Shown piece after piece: positions 17,781-25,752 of a stretch of DNA of 64,000 bases. Origin of the DNA: Deltaproteobacteria bacterium (GTDB taxonomy: Bacteria; Bdellovibrionota_B; Oligoflexia; Oligoflexales; Bog-1112); assembly GCA_020635195.1 (NCBI GenBank), contig JACKAG010000002.1, positions 62,001 to 126,000 of the forward strand, read 5' to 3'. The notes beneath the pieces were generated by a model that saw only the letters and a list, made by a program, of their open reading frames with translations, searched no databases and was not told the DNA's origin. The number at the start of each line of letters is the position of its first letter. Position 1 is the first letter of the stretch. Made by a program: the position numbers and the translations under genes.

Positions 17781-18230
17781 ATGCGTTTTCTGACATCATG
17801 TCCGGCAGGGAATGCCATCTTGTTCCTGGCTCTGCCCGACTCCAAAGGGGTCTTCAGATTTCCTTCGGTTCATTCCCGCTATCCCGGGCTTCATTTTCAG
17901 CCAGATCACAGACGCCCTCTCTGTGACCAGTTTATTCGTGTTGTTTCCGATGAGCTTGGGGAGCCTGTTTCTGGCATGCAGATTGAAATTTTTCAGGATT
18001 TTTGCGAAATGCTTCCAGGCCATGACAGCTGTGTCTATGCGGGGCGTTTTTTGCAGCCGCGTCATCTGATCCGGCCTCATTGGCTGCCGCTTCCGCTCCT
18101 GCTGAAGCAGATGCCTTCAGACCGGAGCAGACTGCCCTTTCTGAAGGCGTGGCAGCTGCTCAGTGGGGTACACAAAGAAGATCTCCGGGCTATAGAATAC
18201 CGGCCGCCTTCTCCCGCTGAAGGGTCATGA
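17781..18230 (+). CDS. Hypothetical protein
   Basis: A 149-residue protein that I do not recognise. It begins MRFLTSCPAGNAILFLALPD, then alternates hydrophobic strands with Pro- and His-rich stretches (HSRYPGLHFQPDHRRPLC; PRHLIRPHWLPLPLLLKQ) and contains three Cys residues; no signal peptide, membrane helix or known motif is evident. A GTG at 17772 is in frame, but the ATG at 17781 has AAAGG at a proper distance. It shares orientation with dnaX and the MglA-like gene and may be co-transcribed. It ends 18 bp before the stop of the convergent methyltransferase. Codon use looks ordinary for the window, which supports a real gene. Confidence 0.55.
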   Translation: MRFLTSCPAGNAILFLALPDSKGVFRFPSVHSRYPGLHFQPDHRRPLCDQFIRVVSDELGEPVSGMQIEIFQDFCEMLPGHDSCVYAGRFLQPRHLIRPHWLPLPLLLKQMPSDRSRLPFLKAWQLLSGVHKEDLRAIEYRPPSPAEGS

Positions 18231-18248
18231 TCTTCCGGAGGTCTGTTT

Positions 18249-19715
18249 TTATTGTCTTTTCTGCTCATCCGCAGAAGAGGCGGCTTTTCGGAGCTTCGGC
18301 AACCAGGGGCTGAGAAGTGCGGCGACAGACTCAAAGACAGGGACAACGACAGAGTTTCCAAATTGTTTGTAGCTTCTGGTATCAGACACTGGAATTCTGA
18401 AGCGATATTCTTTGCGGGAAAAACCCATGAGCCTTGCACATTCCTGAGGGGTCAGTTTACGTGGACGCCCTTTTCTTAAAGGATCATCTGCCAGATCGTC
18501 CTGAGAAACCAGGATTTCTGAACCGTCTTTATAGTATCGGGCAGAAAGGGTTCGGGTGACTGTGCTTTTCTCCCTATGGATCATACCGTAACCAAAGCCA
18601 TTCCCTTTTGCCCGGTGTTTTTTCGCATAATTTTGCAGATAATCCCATAACCTGGGGCTCAGGGTGTAGCGTGGGTTTACATCACAGTTCCGGTCGAGAA
18701 TATTCTGCAAAGAGGGCCGTAGCTCCGGTATGCTTAGTTTGGTCAGGCTGAGAGCCTGCCTGAGCCCGGGCAGATCCGCAAGATCAGCGCGGATGCAGAG
18801 CAGAACCAGCCTTTCGCGGTGCTGTGGAACGAAATGTCTGGCATCGATGATTTTCGGATCTTTTCCGGTAATCGACAGGTCAGCAATCCAGTAGGGCTGG
18901 GCTGTTTCTGTCTTCTTCTGCCTGTGGCCAAAGAGTAGCTGATGGTACTCAGGGAGTCTGGTCAGGACATCTCTGATCACAGCGAATGTGCTTCCTCCAT
19001 TGTGGCTCGCGAGATTTTTGACATTTTCAAGGACAACAGCAGGTGGTTGCTTGACCCATAGGATTCTTGCAATGTCGAAAAATAGCTGTCCCTGATCATG
19101 GCAGTCAAAGCCATGAGCTCTGTTCAGAGCATTTTTTTTTGAAACTCCTGCGATTGAAAAGGGCTGGCATGGAAAGCCTGCCAGTAACAGGTCGTGTTCC
19201 GGGACCTGTTCTGCAATATGCTGTTTTGGACAATCTTTTTTGTTCGCTGGCTGCGTTAATGTCCGGATATCGGAAACATAGTGATGTGGCTTTTTGTTCT
19301 TCCAGTTTGCCTGATAGGTTTTTAAAGCATATTCATCCCGCTCACAGGTCAGTATACAGCGGCCCCCCGCCTGGCTGAAAGGAAGGCGTAAGCCGCCGAT
19401 CCCGGCAAAAAGATCGATAAAGTCAAAATCCTGGCCGCAGATATCGGCTGGCAGCAAAGGAGCCAGAGCTTTTTTTTCATCTTCTCTGAGATGCTCTGTA
19501 AATTCGTCAAGGGGGCTGAAATCTGAATCAGGAGTGCTTTTATGAGATTTCCCCTCTCTCCATAAGCGCCTAAGTTTTGAGAAGTATTTTAGCCTTTCGG
19601 GTTCCAGTCCGCTTTCTCTTGATAAAGGTGCAGGCTGCCACCAGTCAAACATCTCGAAATAAGTCTCAACAGTTGTGGGTGTGGGCCCCGTGCTCCGAAG
19701 CTGTGTTTTTTTCAC
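18249..19715 (-). CDS. DNA (cytosine-5-)-methyltransferase, Dcm/M.EcoRII-like, solitary
   Basis: A 488-residue C5-cytosine methyltransferase. Motif order is complete: motif I FIDLFAGIGGLRLPF near residue 100, catalytic motif IV AGFPCQPFS near 180, motif VI VVLENVKNLASHN near 230, motif VIII QHRERLVLL, a target-recognition region of about 90 residues, motif IX LTPQECARLMGF and motif X QFGNSVVVPVF. The 90-residue N-terminal extension before motif I resembles that of Dcm/EcoRII enzymes, which methylate the inner C of CCWGG; specificity here is inferred only. The frame is open to 19838, inside tadA; a GTG at 19715 with AAGAGG at 9 nt is the most likely start and leaves a 40-bp gap to tadA. No endonuclease or vsr gene is adjacent, so it is probably a stand-alone epigenetic enzyme or a restriction-modification remnant. 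Confidence 0.9.
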   Translation of the reverse strand: MKKTQLRSTGPTPTTVETYFEMFDWWQPAPLSRESGLEPERLKYFSKLRRLWREGKSHKSTPDSDFSPLDEFTEHLREDEKKALAPLLPADICGQDFDFIDLFAGIGGLRLPFSQAGGRCILTCERDEYALKTYQANWKNKKPHHYVSDIRTLTQPANKKDCPKQHIAEQVPEHDLLLAGFPCQPFSIAGVSKKNALNRAHGFDCHDQGQLFFDIARILWVKQPPAVVLENVKNLASHNGGSTFAVIRDVLTRLPEYHQLLFGHRQKKTETAQPYWIADLSITGKDPKIIDARHFVPQHRERLVLLCIRADLADLPGLRQALSLTKLSIPELRPSLQNILDRNCDVNPRYTLSPRLWDYLQNYAKKHRAKGNGFGYGMIHREKSTVTRTLSARYYKDGSEILVSQDDLADDPLRKGRPRKLTPQECARLMGFSRKEYRFRIPVSDTRSYKQFGNSVVVPVFESVAALLSPWLPKLRKAASSADEQKRQ

Positions 19716-19755
19716 TGGTGCAGACCTCTTTTCTTGTGCTTCATCATAAACAGCC

Positions 19756-20223
19756 TTAGCACATGGATGGCTTATTTTTTTGTTGTTGACGTTTTTTCTG
19801 AAAAAAATGGCGCAATAGCTGTGAGGATTCTTCTTCATGCTCGCCTGAGATGACCTCTGGCTGATGATTTAAGCGGTCGTCCATATGCAGGGAATAAAGG
19901 CTTCCCATGGCGCCTCCCTTCGGATCTTTGGCTGCGTATGTCACAAAAGGAAGGCGTGACTGAATAATGGCTCCACTGCACATCAGGCAGGGTTCCAGGG
20001 TCACATAGAGATGACAGTCTGTCAACCTCCAGCTCTTAAGGTGTGTGCAGGCCTGTCGGATGGCAATGATTTCAGCATGGCTTGTGGCACACTGATCCGA
20101 TTCTCTCAGATTATAAGCTTTTGCGATAATTGTGTGCTTTCTGACAATAACGGCTCCGACAGGAACTTCATCTATGGCAGCAGCCTGGGTGGCAAGTTCC
20201 AGAGCCTCCTTCATGTAAGACAT
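19756..20223 (-). CDS. tadA: tRNA-specific adenosine deaminase
   Basis: A 155-residue zinc deaminase that converts A34 to inosine in tRNA-Arg(ACG). The zinc ligands and catalytic Glu are present: HAE at residues 49-51 and PCLMC at 78-82, with the family features YMKEALELA at the start, VPVGAVIV and NLRESDQ. Length is usual. The ATG at 20223 follows AAAGGA. The start overlaps the stop of the upstream recombinase-like gene by 13 bp, so the two are probably translated in a coupled manner. The C-terminal 15 residues are basic and Lys/Gln-rich. Confidence 0.93.
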   Translation of the reverse strand: MSYMKEALELATQAAAIDEVPVGAVIVRKHTIIAKAYNLRESDQCATSHAEIIAIRQACTHLKSWRLTDCHLYVTLEPCLMCSGAIIQSRLPFVTYAAKDPKGGAMGSLYSLHMDDRLNHQPEVISGEHEEESSQLLRHFFQKKRQQQKNKPSMC

Positions 20224-21137
20224 CGGTTTATGTCCTTTTCCGGAGAAGCAAGGTGCTTTCTCATTGCTGCTCTCAGGTGTTTTGTAATATTACCAGGTCG
20301 CTTCAGGCCCAGATGTTGCATGATGTCTTCCGGGCTTTTTCCGGAGCGTAGCTGAGAGCAGATGGCATAATGTCGGAGCATTTCGGTATTCAGAGTCTTA
20401 CGCTGAATAACGGGAGCCAGCTCGCTCAGGAGAAATTTCAGTCCATGACGGCCAATGCTTGGTGCTGGGTGGCGGGTGTCCCGGCCCGTGTAGGCCAGTA
20501 TCATATAAGGGTAGCTTTTGTCTCCATTGTCGGCGGCTAAACAGCTTTTAAAGAGTGTCCGGTAGTCTCGTATCAGTTCATGTGTTTCCCGGTGTAGCTG
20601 TATCACTCTTGTCCGTCCGCCGCGGATACGAAGAGATCCCATCCCCTGAAGGGAAATGTAGTCGCTCCATTGTACTTTGATGAGTTCGCTGACTTTTAGC
20701 CCCTCTGTTCCAAGAAGGCTGATAATGACAGCATCTCTCATTCCCTTCAGTTTCGGCTCCTGTTGCCGTGCGGTTCGCAGGAGGGTGCGGACTTCTTCAT
20801 TACTCAGGGGCTCTTTGAGCTGTTCATCCCGTGGGGGGATAATAAGAGCTTCTGGAGGGCTATGGGTCAGATGACCCTGATGGCTCAGGTAGCGGAAAAA
20901 TTGCCGGATGCCGATGACAGATCTGCGGACTGAATTGATCTTTCCGTGTTTTATCTCGAGATGTTTCTGGTAGTGCTGGAGCAGGTTGAGATCTGAGTGA
21001 TCAAGAGCGATCCGATGCTGCTGAAGATAAAGCAGATAATGTCTGGCATCCCGACAGTATGCTTCGGCGGTTGCGGCAGATTTTCCCTGTTTGAGCAGAG
21101 TGCTCCGGAACTCTTTTAGTATAAGCTCAGCATCCAT
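20211..21137 (-). CDS. XerC/XerD-like tyrosine recombinase fold, catalytic residues mostly replaced
   Basis: A 308-residue protein with the two-domain architecture of XerC/D: an N-terminal SAM-like core-binding domain (ELILKEFRSTLLKQGKSAAT to RRSVIGIRQFFRYLS) and a C-terminal catalytic fold. The catalytic positions differ from those of active enzymes. TGLRVSEL reads TEGLKVSEL (first Arg replaced by Lys near residue 148); the HxLRH box reads TEMLRHY (His replaced by Glu near 252, second Arg kept); LGH reads LGL (near 278); and the nucleophilic Tyr of TxxYTH is replaced in NITKHL (near 287). It is therefore likely inactive as a recombinase. ATG at 21137 with GAGG upstream gives the usual family length; a GTG at 21203 is also open. 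It overlaps tadA by 13 bp. A role as a DNA-binding architectural protein is inference. Confidence 0.8.
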   Translation of the reverse strand: MDAELILKEFRSTLLKQGKSAATAEAYCRDARHYLLYLQQHRIALDHSDLNLLQHYQKHLEIKHGKINSVRRSVIGIRQFFRYLSHQGHLTHSPPEALIIPPRDEQLKEPLSNEEVRTLLRTARQQEPKLKGMRDAVIISLLGTEGLKVSELIKVQWSDYISLQGMGSLRIRGGRTRVIQLHRETHELIRDYRTLFKSCLAADNGDKSYPYMILAYTGRDTRHPAPSIGRHGLKFLLSELAPVIQRKTLNTEMLRHYAICSQLRSGKSPEDIMQHLGLKRPGNITKHLRAAMRKHLASPEKDINRCLT

Positions 21138-21241
21138 GGCATAGGCCTCATCATGGCATATGTTAAGATCGATAGAGAGTCGATCGGGTAGGGTGATACC
21201 CACCGATCTTTACTGCATTCAGATGACCAGGAAAGGTTCCT

Positions 21242-22039
21242 ATGGTATCCGGCTTTTATCACTATATATGCCGGAGTTGCTTTCTGATAGCAATATGGAT
21301 GCTTGTGCCCTCAGCAGGAGCTGGACGCTCTGATGACAAAGCTATTTCGGCTGTTTCCCGATCTCAGCAGCAGGTGAAGGCATCTTTACCAGAATATTAT
21401 CAGAAGATGCCTCATCCTGAAGATGCCGGAATGAGACTGGGATACTACATTGTTGAAAGGAATGGAGAGCGCATCATTCTGGAAAATGGCACCGTCCTGC
21501 GTTTTATTCGTGGGGACTTGCTTAGGGTGACAGGAGTGGTCCTGAAAAATGGTGAAAAAAATAAAAGAACAGAAGTGAATGTCGTCGGTTTTCGTGCCAA
21601 AACAGCAGGGGAAGACCGACAGGATCTTGGTCAGTTTATTGATACCGCATCATATCTGAACCGGAAGTACTGGAGCATTAATAACGAAGGTGATACTTAC
21701 GCAGTGGTTGCCGCCAGAGATGGCCAGATGCTGGGTATGGCCAGTTTGCAAAGGGTTGAGCCTAAGCTCCAGTATGTAGATATTCGGCTCAATGACCAGA
21801 TTCGGGTGATGAGGGAAGGACAGCTGATCCGGATGAATGCCAGCGATCAGTTTAAGGTTGAAAAGATCGTGACAAATCTGAAAAATCTTGATCATGTCCA
21901 TTATCGTTTGCTCAGAGTCAGCGGGGAAGCCCTGACAGGGCAGAAAAACCTGCCAGATCATGTGGGTGCTTATAAGCTTATTTTTCAGCACCGCTCCTAC
22001 GAGTTTGCCGCTATCCCGATGCTGGTTGAGTCTCTTTAA
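21242..22039 (+). CDS. Exported protein of unknown function preceding ntrY
   Basis: A 265-residue protein with an N-terminal hydrophobic segment (CFLIAIWMLVPSAGAG, cleavage probably after SAGA), so it is likely periplasmic. The mature part is mostly beta-strand-like and contains VRGDLLRVTGVVL-type turns, YYIVERNGERIILENG and a repeat-like pair of short motifs (LLRVTGVVLKNGEKNK and LLRVSGEALTGQKN). I do not recognise a family. ATG at 21242 follows AGGAAAGG. It lies 23 bp before ntrY on the same strand, so it may provide a periplasmic input to the sensor or be a bystander in the operon. No lipobox or other membrane segment is visible. Confidence 0.7.
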   Translation: MVSGFYHYICRSCFLIAIWMLVPSAGAGRSDDKAISAVSRSQQQVKASLPEYYQKMPHPEDAGMRLGYYIVERNGERIILENGTVLRFIRGDLLRVTGVVLKNGEKNKRTEVNVVGFRAKTAGEDRQDLGQFIDTASYLNRKYWSINNEGDTYAVVAARDGQMLGMASLQRVEPKLQYVDIRLNDQIRVMREGQLIRMNASDQFKVEKIVTNLKNLDHVHYRLLRVSGEALTGQKNLPDHVGAYKLIFQHRSYEFAAIPMLVESL

Positions 22040-22062
22040 CCCCCAGTTACGCAGGTCAGCCG

Positions 22063-24336
22063 ATGAAGATCGCGGGTCGGGGGGGAACCCCGGAAGAAAA
22101 GAAACGTGCATTTGAGCTGGCTACAGCTCTGATGACAACAGCTCTTTTGCTGATGGTGTCAAAGCTGGAAAGTCGTCTCTTTTCAGTCAGTGAAAGCCTC
22201 TCTGAAAACAGAGAATTTTTTACGACTCTGGCTTATTTTGCTCTGATTAATCTTAATGTGATTCTGATTCTGGTTCTGAGCTTTCTGATTTTTCGCAATG
22301 TAACCCGTCTGATTGTTGATCGCAGGCGGAGAGTCCCCGGTTCGGGTTTAAAGACACGCCTTGTCTATGCTCTTGTTTTTTTTGCATTAGCACCAACGGT
22401 TCTGCTCTTTTATGTGTCGACAAAATTTATCACAACAAGTTTTGAAGCATGGTTTTCAGAAAAGGTTCAGAGCACTATGCAGAAGACCCGGGAAGCAGGG
22501 TCTTTGATTTATAAGCAGGACCAGAAACGTCTCCAGAGTCTTGCCAGGATAGCTCTGCAACGGATTTCTGTAGAACGTTTATCTGAAGATAATGGACAGA
22601 TGGTCATCCGTATTAATCCGGGTAAGCTGACAGGCTTTGATCTGGAGTATGGTCTGAGTGCGGTGAAAGTTTACAATCAGGCTGGAGGACAAATCTGGCA
22701 CTCTCTGAAGGGCTGGGACAGTGATGCTCCTGAAGTCATCGATGTTTTTGTTGAAAAGGCGATCGGGGTTTTCAGGAATAATCAGGATATTCGGGAACTG
22801 TCGACGGTGGTCGGTGAAGATAGTCAGGATGTTGTGAAAGGAATTGCTCCGTTAAGAAATCCCTATACGGGAGACTTCCTTGGTACTGTATTAGCGGAGG
22901 TTCGCTTTGAAACTCAGATTCTGAAAAGCATAGAGAAGATCATTGACGATTTTGGAGATCTTAAGCCGGGAGTTCAGCTGATTCGCTTAAGTTATATGAT
23001 TTTGATGGTTGTGATTACGTTACTGATTGTTTTTTCTGCGACCTGGATGGGCTTTTATGTGGCCCGGGGGATTACTGGCCCTCTTCAGAATCTGGCGAAT
23101 GCAACCAGAGAAGTTGCCCTGGGGAACTATGATATTTCTCTTAAGGTGAAAGGAGATGACGAGACAGGGCAGCTGGTTCAGGCGTTTAACCTGATGACCC
23201 AGGATTTGCAGGCACACCAGAAACAGACACTGGAGGCGCAGAGAAATCTGCAACTTTTCAATGAAGAACTTGAGCGCCGTCGACAATATATGGAAATTGT
23301 CCTGAAGCATATTACTGCTGGGGTGATTTCATTAAGTTCTGATTACAGGATTACCTCTGTGAATGCAGCAGCGGAAAAGTTGTTGAGAGTCAGTAGTGTG
23401 CAGCTGACCGGTCAGCCAGTCCTGACTGCTTTGCCTTCTGCTCTGTATCAGGCTTTTTGGCTGCCTATTTTTGAAGGGTTGAAGAAGAGGAGTGCATTTC
23501 ACGGGCAGCTGGATCTTCTGAACAACGGCTATGATGTTGCTCTTATGGTGAATGCGACCAGAATTTATGATGAAAAGAATGTCGAAATTGGATATGTGCT
23601 GGTGTTTGATGATGCCCGGGAACAGGTTCGGGCACAGCGTGTGGCCGCATGGCGGGAGGTTGCGAGAAGAATTGCTCATGAAATCAAAAATCCAATTACT
23701 CCGATTAAATTAAATGCACAAAGACTTCTGCGCCGATTTCGAGATAAATTCAAAGATGAGGAGCATGAGGTTTTCAGAGGATGTCTGGAAACCATTATCA
23801 GTCAGGTTGATTCACTTCGGGATCTTGTCAATGAGTTCTCGAAGTTTTCCCGTTTACCAGGTATCCGGCCTGTGCCTTCTGATATTAATGAAGTCCTGAC
23901 AGATGTGGCTCGTGTGTTTCAGGTGAGCTATCCGGAGCTGCGGATAGACACTTCTGGACTGCGTCCGATTCCGAAGTTTCCTCTGGATAAAGAACAGTTA
24001 GGAAGGGCTGTTACCAATCTGTTTACCAATGCAGTGGCAGCTTTTGTGGAAGAAAGGCGGGGGGAAATCCGCTTGTGTAGTTGGTATATGAGAGACCTGA
24101 GCACAGTTCGCGTTGAGATTTCTGACAATGGTCGGGGTATTCCAAAGGAGTTTCAGGACCGCGTTCTGGAGCCTTATTACTCGACCCGGGATGAAGGGAC
24201 AGGTCTTGGCTTGGCCATTGTCAATCAGATTATCAGTGATCATGGAGGCTATCTTAGAATTCGTGAAAATGAGCCATTTGGAACGATCGTTTCGATTGAA
24301 CTGCCGGCGGGAAGCCCTGAAAATCGAAGTGGTTAG
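22063..24336 (+). CDS. ntrY: Sensor histidine kinase NtrY-like
   Basis: A 757-residue membrane sensor kinase. Transmembrane segments lie near residues 20-35, 55-75 and 95-125, then a periplasmic region of about 170 residues with a double-Cache-like look, another membrane helix near 305-330, a HAMP domain (RGITGPLQNLANATREVALG), a PAS domain (MEIVLKHITAGVISLSSDY on), and the kinase core. The H box REVARRIAHEIKNPITPIKL places the phosphorylated His at about residue 539; N box NLFTNAVAA and G boxes DNGRGIP and GTGLGLAIVNQI complete ATP binding. NtrY kinases act with the AAA+ regulator NtrX in nitrogen, redox or envelope control; the regulator follows 12 bp downstream. The signal is unknown. Confidence 0.92.
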   Translation: MKIAGRGGTPEEKKRAFELATALMTTALLLMVSKLESRLFSVSESLSENREFFTTLAYFALINLNVILILVLSFLIFRNVTRLIVDRRRRVPGSGLKTRLVYALVFFALAPTVLLFYVSTKFITTSFEAWFSEKVQSTMQKTREAGSLIYKQDQKRLQSLARIALQRISVERLSEDNGQMVIRINPGKLTGFDLEYGLSAVKVYNQAGGQIWHSLKGWDSDAPEVIDVFVEKAIGVFRNNQDIRELSTVVGEDSQDVVKGIAPLRNPYTGDFLGTVLAEVRFETQILKSIEKIIDDFGDLKPGVQLIRLSYMILMVVITLLIVFSATWMGFYVARGITGPLQNLANATREVALGNYDISLKVKGDDETGQLVQAFNLMTQDLQAHQKQTLEAQRNLQLFNEELERRRQYMEIVLKHITAGVISLSSDYRITSVNAAAEKLLRVSSVQLTGQPVLTALPSALYQAFWLPIFEGLKKRSAFHGQLDLLNNGYDVALMVNATRIYDEKNVEIGYVLVFDDAREQVRAQRVAAWREVARRIAHEIKNPITPIKLNAQRLLRRFRDKFKDEEHEVFRGCLETIISQVDSLRDLVNEFSKFSRLPGIRPVPSDINEVLTDVARVFQVSYPELRIDTSGLRPIPKFPLDKEQLGRAVTNLFTNAVAAFVEERRGEIRLCSWYMRDLSTVRVEISDNGRGIPKEFQDRVLEPYYSTRDEGTGLGLAIVNQIISDHGGYLRIRENEPFGTIVSIELPAGSPENRSG

Positions 24337-24348
24337 GGAGAAAGTGCT

Positions 24349-25752
24349 GTGAATGTCAGAGTCGAAAGTCAGGATAAACCTCTGGCGCTGATTGTTGATG
24401 ACGAAGAGAGCATTTGTTCAACTCTTGAAGGAATTTTTTCTGATGAGGGTTGGGAGAGCTTGTCTGTTCGTTCAGGTCTGGAGGCTGTTCGTGTTTTTCA
24501 GAAGCATCTGGTGGATCTTGTGTTGCTGGATGTCTGGATGCCAGGTCTGGATGGTATCCAGACATTACAGAAGCTGCGGGATCTCAAAGCAGATGTCCCG
24601 GTTGTGATTATGAGTGGCCATGGAACGATTGAGACTGCGGTCAAAGCTACTCGTCTGGGAGCTTTTGATTATCTGGAAAAACCACTGTCTCTGGAGAAGC
24701 TGATTCCGCTGATTGAACATGCTGGCAAGATTCGTCAGCTGAGGCATGGGGAGACTCAGGCGATTAGTAAAGATTTTCGCCTGATTGGTGAGTCAGAGGC
24801 CATGGCTGCAATTCACAGGAAGATTAAAGTCATTGCTCCGCGTAACAGCTGGGTTCTGATCACAGGTGAAAACGGGACGGGTAAGGAGGTCGTGGCCCGG
24901 AATATTCATCTGCAAAGTCCGAGGGTAAACAAAAGCTTTGTTGCGGTTAATTGTGCGGCGATTCCGGAAGAGTTGATTGAAAGTGAGCTTTTTGGCCATG
25001 CTAAAGGAGCCTTCACCAATGCCGTGAGTCTGCGCAGGGGGAAATTCGAACAGGCTCATCAGGGGACGTTGTTTCTTGATGAAATAGCAGATATGTCTTT
25101 AAAAACACAGGCTAAAATATTGAGGATTTTGCAGGAGCAATCCTTTGAGCGTCTTGGCGATTCAGAAACCATCGACGTTAATGTCCGGGTTCTGGCAGCA
25201 ACCAACAAGAACTTGCAGGAAGAGATTGAAGCCGGCCGTTTTCGTGAAGATTTATATTATCGCCTGAATGTGATTCCTGTCCATGTCCCGCCTCTGCGGG
25301 AAAGGCCTGGAGATATTCCTGTTCTGGCGGAGTTCTTTCTCAGGGAGATGGGACGAGAGCTGGGAGAACGTCCAAAACAGTTGAGTTTTGAAGCACTGCG
25401 AGCCATGGAATCGTATTCCTGGCCCGGTAATGTGCGTGAGCTTCGAAATCTGATTGAGCGGCTCAGCATTCTGGCTGCCGGAGATTATATTGATCGCAGT
25501 GAGTTGCCGGAAATGATCAGGCTTCCGGAGGGAGCGGCCGCGGCGGGAGGAGAGTGGGAGAGTGACCTGAGCCAGCTCGGATCAACTCTGAAGGAAGCAA
25601 GAAGCAGCTTTGAGAGATCTTTTATCATGGAAAAGCTCGAAGAATATGGCTGGAATGTTTCCAGGACAGCAGAAGCGATTGGCGTTGAACGTAGCAATTT
25701 GCATCGGAAACTCAGGATTTATGGGATTGACGCAAAGAGGTTGAAGCTATGA
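24349..25752 (+). CDS. ntrX: Sigma-54-dependent response regulator NtrX-like
   Basis: A 467-residue NtrC-family activator with a receiver domain (DDEES acidic pocket near residue 17, phospho-acceptor Asp at about 61 in LLDVWMPG, Lys in YLEKPLS), a sigma-54 AAA+ domain (Walker A GENGTGKE, GAFTNA loop in place of the usual GAFTGA, Walker B FLDEIADM, R finger region SWPGNVRELRNL) and a C-terminal Fis-type helix-turn-helix (NVSRTAEAIGVERSNLHRKL). The GAFTNA loop is typical of NtrX proteins, which often do not contact sigma-54 in the classical way, so it may act as a sigma-70 regulator. The start is GTG at 24349 after AGGGAGAAAG. Its stop overlaps the next start (ATGA), implying coupled translation with the DUF4388-type gene. 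Confidence 0.93.
   Translation: MNVRVESQDKPLALIVDDEESICSTLEGIFSDEGWESLSVRSGLEAVRVFQKHLVDLVLLDVWMPGLDGIQTLQKLRDLKADVPVVIMSGHGTIETAVKATRLGAFDYLEKPLSLEKLIPLIEHAGKIRQLRHGETQAISKDFRLIGESEAMAAIHRKIKVIAPRNSWVLITGENGTGKEVVARNIHLQSPRVNKSFVAVNCAAIPEELIESELFGHAKGAFTNAVSLRRGKFEQAHQGTLFLDEIADMSLKTQAKILRILQEQSFERLGDSETIDVNVRVLAATNKNLQEEIEAGRFREDLYYRLNVIPVHVPPLRERPGDIPVLAEFFLREMGRELGERPKQLSFEALRAMESYSWPGNVRELRNLIERLSILAAGDYIDRSELPEMIRLPEGAAAAGGEWESDLSQLGSTLKEARSSFERSFIMEKLEEYGWNVSRTAEAIGVERSNLHRKLRIYGIDAKRLKL

Noticed and set aside
18249..20223. Restriction-modification system
   Set aside because: Only the methyltransferase is present; neither tadA nor the Xer-like gene is an endonuclease, and no other candidate lies nearby.
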